Shown one piece after another: positions 1-8,260 of a stretch of 17,314 nt of DNA (the stretch's first letter is position 1; every line of letters begins with the position of its first letter). The position numbers were made by a program, and so were the translations under genes. The notes beneath the pieces are model-generated. The model made no database searches and was not told where the DNA came from. It was given only the letters and a program-made list of their open reading frames with translations. The DNA comes from Ruminococcus flavefaciens (lineage in GTDB: Bacteria; Bacillota; Clostridia; Oscillospirales; Ruminococcaceae): contig DBXO01000022.1 in the NCBI GenBank assembly GCA_002309635.1, positions 1-17,314 of the forward strand. Direction: 5' to 3'.

Positions 1-66
1 CCAAAGGACATACATATATATTTTATTACACTATATCACACTTTAGGATATTTTGCAATAGAGGAT

Positions 67-95
67 AGTATAACGTACTATTCCGAAAAAGTAAA
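67..95 (-). promoter_or_regulatory. Possible leftward promoter
   Basis: Read on the minus strand there is TTTACT (90-95) and TATACT (67-72) separated by 17 bases. A short dyad with ATAGTA and TACTAT arms (65-70, 76-81) covers the -10 element and could be an operator. The gene it would serve lies beyond the left edge. The sequence is AT-rich and such matches arise by chance, so support is weak. Confidence 0.3.
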
Positions 96-132
96 GAAAC
101 CATTTGTGACACTTTGAAAGCAAATATAAACT

Positions 133-169
133 GCCCCTCGTCTCAGGACGCAATCCAGTGACGAGGGGC
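133..169. terminator. GC-rich hairpin, probable terminator
   Basis: GCCCCTCGTC (133-142) and GACGAGGGGC (160-169) form a perfect 10-bp stem around a 17-base loop. On the minus strand the stem is followed by AGTTTATATTTG, which would suit the end of the recJ-to-rlmD transcript. On the plus strand it is followed by TTGTTTGT. Neither tail is a clean T-run, so this could also be a processing or protein-binding hairpin. Direction is not settled by the sequence. Confidence 0.45.
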
Positions 170-191
170 TTGTTTGTACATTTTGACGAAT

Positions 192-340
192 GACAACCAA
201 TCTACGAAGTATCGAACCCTCTGTTATCCAATCTGCGCACTAACCTCACTGAGCAGATTGGTTGTCAGGCGTTTTTAGTTCGTAGATGTTTTTCCAAATA
301 CAGTAAAAAGTCGGTTAAGGTTGACTTCGCAGATTGACTG
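192..340. repeat. Cluster of five CTTCGYAGATTG motifs in both orientations
   Basis: The motif occurs inverted at 192-209 (minus strand CTTCGTAGATTGGTTGTC) and 228-240 (minus strand GTGCGCAGATTGG). It occurs forward at 253-266 (GCAGATTGGTTGTC), 279-287 (TTCGTAGAT) and 325-336 (CTTCGCAGATTG). Several pairs are complementary: 192-203 with 255-266 (12 bp), 228-236 with 253-261 (9 bp), 200-208 with 279-287 (9 bp), and 229-237 with 328-336 (9 bp). These pairings exclude one another. On the plus strand the 12-bp stem is followed after five bases by TTTTT. Role unknown: binding-site array, structured RNA, or decayed repeats. Confidence 0.6.
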
Positions 341-372
341 TATAGCCGAAAACTGCCGTAAAATCGGCACTT

Positions 373-1731
373 TTACGCCTTATTCCTTGACATCAATACT
401 ACGCACTCAACGTGTCCTGTTTTCGGGAAAAGATCTACACCGCAGACCTTATCCACGCTGTAGCCTCTTTCAGCAAGGAGCTTCGCATCACGGGCGGCAG
501 TAGCGGGATTGCAGGATATCATTACTATTTTCTGCGGAGCAGCCTCAGCTATAACATCGATAGTTTCGGCAGAGCATCCCTTTCTCGGCGGGTCCACAAC
601 GATAATATGCGGACTGCAACCTTTTTTGCGGAGCCTGCCGAAAACCTCTCCGGCGTCACCGCAGAAGAATTCGGCATTGCCGATATTGTTGAGAGCAGCA
701 TTTTCCTTGGCGTTCTCAACAGCCTGCGGAACTATCTCAACTCCGATTATCTTCGATGCTTTATCAGCCATTGAAAGACCGATAGTGCCTGCGCCGCAGT
801 AAAGGTCGGCAATGGTATCGCTGCTTTTCGGAGCCGCATATTCCAGCGCTTTTGCATAAAGTCTTTCTGCCTGCAATGTATTTACCTGATAGAAGGAAAG
901 GGGAGATATCTTTATTTTATTCCCGCACATCGTATCTGAAATGGTATCGCTGCCCCATAGAGTAATGCAGCTTTCTCCGAGTATAACATTGGTCTTGTCG
1001 GGGTTGACGTTCATGACTATGCTTCTGATATCACCGAATTTTTCGGATAATATCCTGCAAAGTGCGGAAAGCTGCCGCGAAACGTCCTTGCGAACCACAA
1101 GACAGACCATTATCTCCTTTGAGTGAGCGCCTCGGCGTATATATATATGCCGCATTATTCCTGTATTATTGGTTTCGTCATATACAGGTAGCTTTTTTTC
1201 GTTGATGTAACTGAGCACAGCTTCCAGTATATTGCTGAAAATAACGGGCTGTAAAGCGCAGTCCGTTATGGGGACCAGTCTGTGGCTTCTCGGCGCATAA
1301 AAACCGCAGAGAGCTTTTCCGTCAAAATTTGCGAGCGGATATTGTGCCTTGTTGCGGTAGTGCTCTGTTTCTGCGGCGCTTAAAAATTTGTCGAATTCCG
1401 GTGAAAGACTGCCTATTCGGGTAAAAGCGTCGCGTACTATGCTCTCTTTTGTGCGGCACTCGGCTTCGTAGGAGATATGCCTCAGCAGACAGCCGCCGCA
1501 TTTGTTATATACGGGGCAAGTGTTTTCAATACGGTCTGGTGAGAGCTCGGTTATCTTTTCAACAATACCGAAGGCATAGCTTTTAAGCACCTTGACAATC
1601 CTTATCTCGGCAACATCGCCCACAGCGGTCTGAGGCACGAAGACTGCCATGCCGTCAGCACGGCACACTCCGTTTCCTTCGGAGGTAATGCCTGTTATTT
1701 CTGCTTTAAATATTTGATTTTTTTCAGGCAT
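373..1731 (-). CDS. rlmD: 23S rRNA (uracil-C5) methyltransferase, RlmD/RlmCD family
   Basis: This enzyme uses S-adenosylmethionine to make 5-methyluridine in 23S rRNA. Seen in the 452-residue protein: an N-terminal TRAM-like segment (about 1-60); iron-sulfur cysteines C72, C78, C81 and C158 in the RumA arrangement; a SAM-binding DLYCGAGTIGL loop at 309-319; DPPRKG at 380-385; the SCNP motif with the likely catalytic C407; and HVE near 440-442. AGGAGG sits 7 bases before the ATG. The start lies inside the end of hemZ (37-base overlap), so it is probably co-transcribed and translationally coupled. In Bacillus subtilis the homologue (RlmCD) methylates both U747 and U1939, and the target here cannot be told from sequence. 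RlmD versus RlmCD naming is therefore open; the family itself is very secure. Confidence 0.95.
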   Translation of the reverse strand: MPEKNQIFKAEITGITSEGNGVCRADGMAVFVPQTAVGDVAEIRIVKVLKSYAFGIVEKITELSPDRIENTCPVYNKCGGCLLRHISYEAECRTKESIVRDAFTRIGSLSPEFDKFLSAAETEHYRNKAQYPLANFDGKALCGFYAPRSHRLVPITDCALQPVIFSNILEAVLSYINEKKLPVYDETNNTGIMRHIYIRRGAHSKEIMVCLVVRKDVSRQLSALCRILSEKFGDIRSIVMNVNPDKTNVILGESCITLWGSDTISDTMCGNKIKISPLSFYQVNTLQAERLYAKALEYAAPKSSDTIADLYCGAGTIGLSMADKASKIIGVEIVPQAVENAKENAALNNIGNAEFFCGDAGEVFGRLRKKGCSPHIIVVDPPRKGCSAETIDVIAEAAPQKIVMISCNPATAARDAKLLAERGYSVDKVCGVDLFPKTGHVECVVLMSRNKA

Positions 1732-3179
1732 TCCTTTACCTCCTTTTTCTTTTCCATGAGCTGGTCGAAGCTGCGTATGTACTCATATGGGAACTTGTAG
1801 TTATGTATGCGCTCTATCCTGTTTCCCTCGTAGAGTAGCTTTGTTGAAGCCGCACAGCCTGCACCGAGAATGGTCTGGGTTTCGTCCATGATGAATATAT
1901 TGTAATAGCTTTCAAATCCCTTTTTGGCGTAGCCTACGTTTTCGAGGTTATCCACGGTATTCTTCTGACGGTACATGTAGTATGGCAGATAGCCGTGTGA
2001 CATCAGAGTCGGTATGCTGTAGTCCACCATTTCCGCCGCAGGATTTGAGCAGTTCTCATTGCCGCCTGCGAAAAGAGTAGCCGAGCGCTTGATAGTAAGT
2101 GTGTGTACTGTTATGCTCTCGGGGTTAAGCTCTATCATACGGTCAAGGGTATTGCGGAAGCTCTCCGCAGATTCCGTGGGAAGACCTGCGATAAGGTCGG
2201 TATTTATATTTCTGAAGCCTGTCTTTCTGGCAAGCTCAAAGGCTTTCACTGCGTCCTCGCCAGAATGCTTTCTGCCGATGACCTTAAGCACCTCGTCATT
2301 GAGAGTCTGAGGATTTACCGATATCCTGTCAGCTCCCAGCTCTTTTATTACATGGAGCTTTTCCTCGGTTATGGTATCAGGACGGCCTGCTTCTACGCTG
2401 TATTCGCGTATCTTTGTGATATCAAAGTTCTTTTCCACTGCTTCCATTATTGTTTTTAAGTCCTGAGCCGAAAGGGAAGTGGGAGTTCCGCCGCCGAAGT
2501 AAATGGTATCCACTTTTGTGTCGGTCTCCCTGACGATATTTCCAAGTATCTCAAGCTCTCTGCAAAGAGCGGAAACGTACTCCGGCATGAGCTTTACGGC
2601 AGAATCCATGGAATGTGATACAAATGAGCAGTAACTGCACCTTGTAGGGCAGAATGGTATGGAAACATACAGGCTTACCGCAGAGCTGTCTATCCTTTCG
2701 GTGATAGGGCGCTGATTAACAGCCGTATCGTAAGCAAGCTGAAGCTTTTTCTCCGTCACCTCGTACTTGTCGGATAGAACCCTGAATATCTCTTCTTTGG
2801 AAAGTCCCTTGTCCATGAGCTCAAGGACCTTTTTCACCGGGCGGATCCCTGTCATAAGTCCCCACGGCGGGTTGATGCCTGTCTTTTCGGAAAGTATGTG
2901 GAATATGAGCCTGCAAAGCTCCTGTTCGTTCTGAGCCGGAGAGGCTGTACGGATACTGCGTACCACAGGAGCTTCGCCTTTGAGCTTTACCTCTGCGGTC
3001 ACTGTGCTCCCGTCATCGGAGACCTCCGCTGTCACGTATTCGTCTCCGGCGATATCCTCACGGGAGCTTCCGAAAGCGTAATGAGCTGTACTGAAAAACA
3101 GCTTCATTGTGGCCTCTATCTCATATTTGAAGGAATTACCGATGAGAATTATCGGCATCTTTGTATTATCAGCCGTCAT
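1695..3179 (-). CDS. hemZ: HemZ, radical-SAM coproporphyrinogen dehydrogenase-like
   Basis: A 494-residue radical-SAM protein of the oxygen-independent coproporphyrinogen III oxidase superfamily. The radical-SAM cluster motif is CPTRCSYC (C177, C181, C184), followed by YFGGGTPTS near 227-235. The N-terminal third, with PWGLMTGIRPVKK at about 105-117, is typical of the HemZ branch and absent from HemN. Length matches B. subtilis HemZ (about 500). AGAGG lies 5 bases before the ATG, and the next in-frame Met (residue 8) has no ribosome binding site. The start overlaps the hydrolase gene by 11 bases and the end overlaps rlmD by 37. No other haem gene is in the window, and some HemN-like proteins are haem chaperones or methyltransferases, so the substrate is a family inference. 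Confidence 0.92.
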   Translation of the reverse strand: MTADNTKMPIILIGNSFKYEIEATMKLFFSTAHYAFGSSREDIAGDEYVTAEVSDDGSTVTAEVKLKGEAPVVRSIRTASPAQNEQELCRLIFHILSEKTGINPPWGLMTGIRPVKKVLELMDKGLSKEEIFRVLSDKYEVTEKKLQLAYDTAVNQRPITERIDSSAVSLYVSIPFCPTRCSYCSFVSHSMDSAVKLMPEYVSALCRELEILGNIVRETDTKVDTIYFGGGTPTSLSAQDLKTIMEAVEKNFDITKIREYSVEAGRPDTITEEKLHVIKELGADRISVNPQTLNDEVLKVIGRKHSGEDAVKAFELARKTGFRNINTDLIAGLPTESAESFRNTLDRMIELNPESITVHTLTIKRSATLFAGGNENCSNPAAEMVDYSIPTLMSHGYLPYYMYRQKNTVDNLENVGYAKKGFESYYNIFIMDETQTILGAGCAASTKLLYEGNRIERIHNYKFPYEYIRSFDQLMEKKKEVKECLKKIKYLKQK

Positions 3180-3810
3180 TTTTTCCTCTGAATTGTTTCA
3201 TATATGGATTTGCTTCACGTTCGTAGTCAAGGGTAGTGCTCTCGTTATGTCCGGGGAGCACCCTGTAGTCTCCTTCAAGGTTATAAAGGATGTTCAGTGA
3301 ATAGGACATAGCTGCCGAGCTGCTGTCAGGGAAATCAGTTCTTCCCACAGAGCAGCAGAACAGCGTATCTCCCGAGAATATCACGTCTTCGCAGAGATAG
3401 CATACGCTGCCTCTTGAGTGGCCCGGGGTATGTATGACCCTGAATGAACAGTCCCCGTCATTTATGTAGCAGTCGCCGAAAATACATGTCCAGTCTGTAA
3501 CCGGTTCAAAGTCAAAGAATGACATATTCGATGCGAGAGAAGCGGACTCGCTGCCCAGCATATGGGCGTCCAGCTCATGTATGTATACCTCGGCTCCGGT
3601 AGCCTTGCGGACCTCCTCAACGCCGCCGATATGGTCAAAATGTCCGTGGGTGAGGAGTATCTTTCCAAGTCTGAGCCTTTTCATTTTCAGAAATTCAAGC
3701 AGCAGCCTGCTGTCGCCGCCTATATCAACGGCAATGCAGCGCCCGGGAGCTGTTTCGACTATATAGCAGTTTGAACGGAGAGGTCCGAGCTGCAAATGGT
3801 GTATCTTCAT
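3169..3810 (-). CDS. Metallo-beta-lactamase-fold hydrolase, glyoxalase II-like
   Basis: A 213-residue single-domain MBL-fold hydrolase. Metal ligands are visible: THGHFDH gives H55, H57, D59 and H60; TPGHSRG gives H131; SGDTLF gives D148; and PGHNE gives H188. The FSGDTLF...GRTD segment is characteristic of the YcbL/GloB-like subgroup, which hydrolyses thioesters such as S-lactoylglutathione or related compounds. The long C-terminal glutathione-binding domain of true glyoxalase II is missing, so the substrate is uncertain. AAGGAG (3818-3823) is 7 bases before the ATG and overlaps the rel stop codon, which suggests translational coupling. An MBL hydrolase between rel and hemZ is a common clostridial arrangement, often with a dtd gene that is absent here. 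Confidence 0.9.
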   Translation of the reverse strand: MKIHHLQLGPLRSNCYIVETAPGRCIAVDIGGDSRLLLEFLKMKRLRLGKILLTHGHFDHIGGVEEVRKATGAEVYIHELDAHMLGSESASLASNMSFFDFEPVTDWTCIFGDCYINDGDCSFRVIHTPGHSRGSVCYLCEDVIFSGDTLFCCSVGRTDFPDSSSAAMSYSLNILYNLEGDYRVLPGHNESTTLDYEREANPYMKQFRGKNDG

Positions 3811-3821
3811 GTGTATTCTCC

Positions 3822-6119
3822 TTAGATAGCGGCTCTTTCAACAGAGATCACGCCTTTTATCTTTCTCAGCTTTTCAAAAAGGTTTTTGAGCTGTTCTGTG
3901 CTGGAAATAACGATAGTTCCTTCAAAGAGAGCATTTCCGTTTTTGAGCACTCTCGAAGCGGAATGAACGATAGGCACGCGGGCTTCAAGGAGTACAGCTG
4001 AAATGTCGTATACAAGTCCAACGCGGTCAGTGGCAGTTACTTCAAAGCTTGTCTGGAGCTGAGTGTCGCTGTTGTCTGTCCACTGTATCTCTACCCAGCG
4101 GTCAAGCTCCTCGGGATTGTTCCTTGCAAGAGCGGCCTTGTAGTTCGTACAGCTCGTGGTGTGTACGGAAATACCGTAGCCGCGGGTAATAAAGCCTATG
4201 ATATCGTCTCCGGGGAGAGGATTGCAGCACTGTGCGAACTTTATGAGCATATCGTCGATCTGATCGAGTATGATACTGCTCCTGCCGTTTGGCTTTGGCT
4301 TTATAAGCGGAACTACAGATGGTTCGTCCTCATTTTCGTGTAGCTTTTCGTATTTGTCCTTAAGGCGTGGCATCATCTTTGAAAGGGTGATACCGCCGTA
4401 GCCTATGGAAGCATAGAAATCCTCAAGCGTTTCGCAGTTGTGACGCTTGAAATCGTCCTGTAGGAATTCGGTGTACTGTTCTTCCTTAAGGTTTATCCTG
4501 TGGCGCTTGAATTCACGCTCGAGCTGGGCTTTTCCCTCAACGATATTCTCCTCGCGGCGCTCCTTTTTGAACCAGGAGCGTATCTTGGAACGAGCTTCGT
4601 TGGTCTGCACAATACTGAGCCATGCGCGGTTTGGTCCTTTTTCGGGGTCCTTACTGGTGATGATCTCGCATATCTGACCCGTCTGGAGCTTGTAGTCGAG
4701 AGGAACTATCCTGCCGTCTACCTTTGCACCTACGGTTTTGTGACCTATCTGCGTGTGGATACGGTATGCAAAGTCGATGACTGTTGAGTTTATCGGAAGA
4801 CTGACTGACATTCCCTTCGGAGTCATTACGACGATGTCCTCCGGGTCGAGATCAGTCTTGATTATGCGGACTATCTCCTCTACATCGTCTGAAGTCTGCT
4901 GTGCTTCTATGACCTGACGGACCCATGCAAGACGGTGCTCCATTTTGTCCTTACCCTGTATGCCCTCCTTGTATTTCCAGTGGGCGGCGATACCGTATTC
5001 CGCAGTCTCGTGCATGTCCCATGTACGTATCTGCACCTCAAAGGGGATACCCTCTTTTCCGAGAACAGTAGTGTGGAGAGACTGGTACATATTGTTCTTC
5101 GGCGTGGAGATATAGTCCTTGAAGCGGTTCGGCAGGGGTTTGAACATGTCGTGGATAAGTCCGAGAACGTTGTAGCATTCGGCTATAGTGGTAACTATGA
5201 TACGTACTGCATATTTATCGTATATTTCGTCGATATCCTTGTGATTTATGAATATCTTGCGGTAAATGCTGTATATGCTCTTTACTCTTCCGTCTATCTG
5301 CGGCGGCTGAGCAAATTCCTCTGACTTGAAGCGCTGAGCGATACGGCTTTTGATAATTTCTATGAAGGCTTCGCGCTCCTCCTTCTTGTTTTCGAGTATG
5401 TTCTCTATCTCGGAATAGGCATATGGGTCAAGGAAGTGGAAGGCAAGATCCTGCAGCTCCTCCTTCATGGCTCTTATTCCGAGACGGTGAGCTATGGGAG
5501 CGTATATATTCATTGTTTCCAGAGCTGTGTTCCTCTGCTTTTCAAGAGGACGGTACTTAAGGGTGCGCATATTGTGCAGACGGTCGCTGAGCTTGATTAT
5601 CATTACGCGGATATCCTGCGACATTGCAAGGAGTATCTTTCTGATATTCTCAGCCTGCTGTTCCTCTTTGCTGGAAGTGGGTATCTTGCTCAGTTTTGTT
5701 ACTCCGTCAACGAGAAGTGCAACGTCCTGTCCGAAACGTTTCTTTATATCGTCAAGAGTAGCGTCTGTGTCCTCGACAACATCATGGAGCAGGGCAGCGC
5801 AGATAGTGTCCGTGTCCATTCCGAGCTCCAGGAGCGTATATGATACAGCAAGGGGGTGCGTGATATATGGCTGTCCCGAGGAACGTGTCTGCCCTTCATG
5901 AGCCTTTGCGGCGAATTCGTAAGCGGAAATGATCTTGCTGAGGTCGTACTGCTTATCGTCAGTGAGTATCTTCTGTATTATCTTCTCAATGGTGTAATCG
6001 TCCTTGAAATCGGGGATATCATTGAGAAAATCAGTAGGATCCTTCGGAAGCGCCGATTCGGGTATTGGAACTTGTACTTCCGGATGTATGAGATTTGATA
6101 CATTCATGTCATCTGTCAT
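3822..6119 (-). CDS. relA: Bifunctional (p)ppGpp synthetase/hydrolase Rel
   Basis: The long RelA/SpoT homologue that makes and degrades the stringent alarmone (p)ppGpp. Domains in the 765 residues: HD hydrolase (about 60-215) with H88, HDVVED at 112-117 and N183 in DRLHNM; synthetase (about 260-390) with GRVKSIYSIYRK, D301 and E361 in EVQIRT; TGS (about 428-490); a CC motif at 631-632 in the zinc-finger-like region; and a C-terminal ACT domain (about 690-765). The RFKD motif (332-335) is the form known from bifunctional enzymes, not the EXDD of synthetase-only RelA. All key residues I can name are present. AAGGAG lies 7 bases before the ATG, and 22 bases separate it from recJ. It probably shares the recJ promoter. 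Confidence 0.97.
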   Translation of the reverse strand: MTDDMNVSNLIHPEVQVPIPESALPKDPTDFLNDIPDFKDDYTIEKIIQKILTDDKQYDLSKIISAYEFAAKAHEGQTRSSGQPYITHPLAVSYTLLELGMDTDTICAALLHDVVEDTDATLDDIKKRFGQDVALLVDGVTKLSKIPTSSKEEQQAENIRKILLAMSQDIRVMIIKLSDRLHNMRTLKYRPLEKQRNTALETMNIYAPIAHRLGIRAMKEELQDLAFHFLDPYAYSEIENILENKKEEREAFIEIIKSRIAQRFKSEEFAQPPQIDGRVKSIYSIYRKIFINHKDIDEIYDKYAVRIIVTTIAECYNVLGLIHDMFKPLPNRFKDYISTPKNNMYQSLHTTVLGKEGIPFEVQIRTWDMHETAEYGIAAHWKYKEGIQGKDKMEHRLAWVRQVIEAQQTSDDVEEIVRIIKTDLDPEDIVVMTPKGMSVSLPINSTVIDFAYRIHTQIGHKTVGAKVDGRIVPLDYKLQTGQICEIITSKDPEKGPNRAWLSIVQTNEARSKIRSWFKKERREENIVEGKAQLEREFKRHRINLKEEQYTEFLQDDFKRHNCETLEDFYASIGYGGITLSKMMPRLKDKYEKLHENEDEPSVVPLIKPKPNGRSSIILDQIDDMLIKFAQCCNPLPGDDIIGFITRGYGISVHTTSCTNYKAALARNNPEELDRWVEIQWTDNSDTQLQTSFEVTATDRVGLVYDISAVLLEARVPIVHSASRVLKNGNALFEGTIVISSTEQLKNLFEKLRKIKGVISVERAAI

Positions 6120-6141
6120 ATCTTTTCTCCTTATCTAAGGC

Positions 6142-8166
6142 TCAGCCGAGCTTGCTTCTCAGTGAAACAAGCACGGGAGCCGAATCCAGATCGGCTTTCT
6201 GAGTGACGCTGATCCTTTTTATCATAAAATCAGTGCTTGCTGCGCTTATCAGTCCAAGCTGTCTGAGAGCTTCGACGGCAACGCAGAATTTACAGTAGTT
6301 GATGTTTCTGTCATGGAGCCTGATATAGAGCGTATCCGTGCATATACCGTTTTGCGGGATAGCCTTGTATATCTTAACCACGTCATCGCGGGCGGGATTC
6401 ATACTCGGGTAATAGTTCTTCGGCAGAGCTTCTCCGCGCATAAAGGCTTCAAATGCGTTCTGAGCGGCGAAATACCTGCTCTGCTCGAACATATGCGGAC
6501 GAATATCGCTTATAACGATACTTGGCGAAACGATTCCGCGGAATTCGTTTACTCCCAGTGATACGATCATATCGCAGATATCACCCTTTGATACGGGAAG
6601 CTGATCGGGGGACTTCCTGAACATCAGGGCGTCTGCCTGAGTATAGCCGGTTTTTAAGCGCAGCTTTGAGTGGGCGCCGTCAGAAAGAGGTATTATATCA
6701 ACTATCTGTGCGTTTTCTATATAGAAAAGAGGGCGTTCGTTATCGGTGCCGAACGGCTCGAGAACGTCAAGTCCCTTTATGTTTTCAACAGTGAGCTCCT
6801 GCGGCGCAACAGGACTGTCAGCGTGAAGCTCGGCAGCAGGCATGGTCTTATGGTTTTCCAGTGCATATTTTTCAAGCAGAATGCGGAACTTGTCCGCCAT
6901 GCCTTCTTTAATGGTAAAGCCTCCGGCACCCGGGTGTCCGCCGAATTTATCAAGAGCCTCTGAGGCAGCGGTTAGTGCGTCGAAAACGGAAAATTCACCG
7001 AAAGAACGTGCAGAGCCTCTCAGCTCGCCATCGGCTTCCGAGGCTATGAAGCAGGGCTTGCCGAACTGCTCCATTATTCGTGAGGCAACTATGCCTATAA
7101 CCCCGTGATGCCAGTTTTTTCCGCAGAGGAATATCACTCTGCTGCGGATAATTCCTGGAGACTTGTCTATCATGGACATTATTTCGGAAATAATAGAGTT
7201 TTCAGTGTCCTTGCGCATATTGTTCAGCTTATCAAGCTCGCGGGCGGCTGAAAGAGCTTCGTCATAGTCCTCACAGAGAAAAAGCTCTGCTGCTGCTTTT
7301 GGGGAGCCGAATCTTCCTGCCGCATTTATCCTCGGAGCTAATCCGAAGCCTACGGAGCGTGTATCAACAGGCTTGTCCGTCAGACCGCAGACCTCCTTTA
7401 GCGCCATGAGTGCGGGACGGTCGGAGTTGTTTATCAGTTCGAGTCCGTATGAAACAAGAAAACGGTTTTCGCTCTTAAGGCTTACTATATCGGCAACTGT
7501 GGCAATTGCTGCAAGGTCACCGAACTGCTCGAGTGCCATTGTGCAGTCGCCGCCGTCAATGGCAGCCACAAGCTTAAGCGCTATGCCAGCACCGCACATC
7601 TCTTTGAACGGTGAGAAGCAGTCGTGTCTGTGCGGGTCAACTACAGCTTCGGCTTTCGGGAGCTCATCTCCCTGACGGTGGTGGTCGGTCACTACCAGCT
7701 TCATGCCCAGCGAATATATGTGTTCGGCTTCGGAAATAGCTGTTATACCGTTGTCTACTGTAACAACAAGGCTCACGCCGTCAGCTGCCATTGCGTCGGC
7801 TGCTTTCATGTTAAGTCCGTAGCCTTCCGCACGTTCGGGGATATAATATGTCACGTCCGCTCCTGTTTCAAGGAGGTAGGAATACAGTATTACGGTGGCC
7901 ATAATTCCGTCGCAGTCGTAATCACCGTAAATGCATATGCGTTCACCGTTTTCGATCGCACTGTTTATGGCGTCAGCCGCCTCCTGCATGTCCTTTATGA
8001 GAAACGGGTCGGAGAGCTCCTCAGCATTGAGACTTTCCATTACCGATTCTGCCGAAGAATACCCCTTTGCTGCAAGTGCAGCCGCCGCAAGGGAGGTCAG
8101 TCCGCAGTTCAGCATAAGCGCAGATACGTTTTTTCTGTCGGGTATCCCAACATTCCATTTTTTCAT
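6142..8166 (-). CDS. recJ: Single-stranded-DNA-specific exonuclease RecJ
   Basis: A 5'-3' single-strand DNA exonuclease of the DHH phosphoesterase superfamily, active in recombinational and mismatch repair. The 674-residue protein shows the DHH domain motifs DYDCDG (82-87), DNG (138-140), DHH (161-163) and DP (177-178), then RINAAGR (279-285), and the DHHA1 domain with GGHPGAGG (409-416). An OB-like domain and a further C-terminal region complete it. The open frame continues 18 codons upstream, but that part overlaps the TATAAT promoter element. The chosen ATG has AGGAG 7 bases before it, so 8166 is the start. It is first in the recJ-rel-hydrolase-hemZ-rlmD group. Confidence 0.95.
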   Translation of the reverse strand: MKKWNVGIPDRKNVSALMLNCGLTSLAAAALAAKGYSSAESVMESLNAEELSDPFLIKDMQEAADAINSAIENGERICIYGDYDCDGIMATVILYSYLLETGADVTYYIPERAEGYGLNMKAADAMAADGVSLVVTVDNGITAISEAEHIYSLGMKLVVTDHHRQGDELPKAEAVVDPHRHDCFSPFKEMCGAGIALKLVAAIDGGDCTMALEQFGDLAAIATVADIVSLKSENRFLVSYGLELINNSDRPALMALKEVCGLTDKPVDTRSVGFGLAPRINAAGRFGSPKAAAELFLCEDYDEALSAARELDKLNNMRKDTENSIISEIMSMIDKSPGIIRSRVIFLCGKNWHHGVIGIVASRIMEQFGKPCFIASEADGELRGSARSFGEFSVFDALTAASEALDKFGGHPGAGGFTIKEGMADKFRILLEKYALENHKTMPAAELHADSPVAPQELTVENIKGLDVLEPFGTDNERPLFYIENAQIVDIIPLSDGAHSKLRLKTGYTQADALMFRKSPDQLPVSKGDICDMIVSLGVNEFRGIVSPSIVISDIRPHMFEQSRYFAAQNAFEAFMRGEALPKNYYPSMNPARDDVVKIYKAIPQNGICTDTLYIRLHDRNINYCKFCVAVEALRQLGLISAASTDFMIKRISVTQKADLDSAPVLVSLRSKLG

Positions 8167-8200
8167 GTTTCGACTCCTGATATGAAAGATATATAAAGTT

Positions 8201-8229
8201 ATTATATCACAAATGTGCATTTATTACAA
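8201..8229 (-). promoter_or_regulatory. Promoter of the recJ-rel operon
   Basis: Minus-strand TTGTAA (8224-8229) and TATAAT (8201-8206) are separated by exactly 17 bases, and TGA directly before the -10 makes it an extended -10 element. Transcription would start near 8194, leaving a leader of under 30 bases before the recJ ATG. The -35 lies inside one arm of the ATTACAAT/ATTGTAAT inverted repeat. Confidence 0.75.
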
Positions 8230-8260
8230 TACCGAACAGCCAAAAAATCCAAATTGTAAT
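8223..8260. repeat. ATTACAAT...ATTGTAAT inverted repeat at the recJ -35
   Basis: Perfect 8-bp arms lie at 8223-8230 and 8253-8260, separated by 22 bases. One arm contains the recJ -35 hexamer, and the other abuts the structured element after sigE. The arrangement could be an operator or the stem of a transcript end, but no T-run follows the stem. The regulator is unknown. Confidence 0.45.

Larger units (their letters stand above)
1..372. other. Gene-free left end of the window
   Basis: No convincing coding region is visible between the window edge and the rlmD stop codon. The first 120 bases are AT-rich and contain a small dyad (ATAGTA at 65-70, TACTAT at 76-81) over a possible leftward promoter. 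A GC-rich hairpin follows at 133-169, then a repeat cluster at 192-340. A weak GCCGA/TCGGC inverted repeat (346-350 and 365-369) lies just after rlmD. I see no T-rich intrinsic terminator directly behind rlmD, so its transcript may run as far as the hairpin at 133-169. Confidence 0.6.

Noticed and set aside
192..340. The motif cluster as a CRISPR array or integron site
   Set aside because: The copies differ in orientation and spacing, spacers are irregular, and no cas or integrase gene is present.
7624..8196. A 190-codon plus-strand open frame opposite recJ
   Set aside because: Its frame mirrors the recJ coding sequence and its Cys/Val/His-rich composition is that of a shadow translation.
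8164..8220. An upstream ATG that would extend RecJ by 18 residues
   Set aside because: The extension lies over the TATAAT element and has no ribosome binding site, while the internal ATG has AGGAG at 7 bases.
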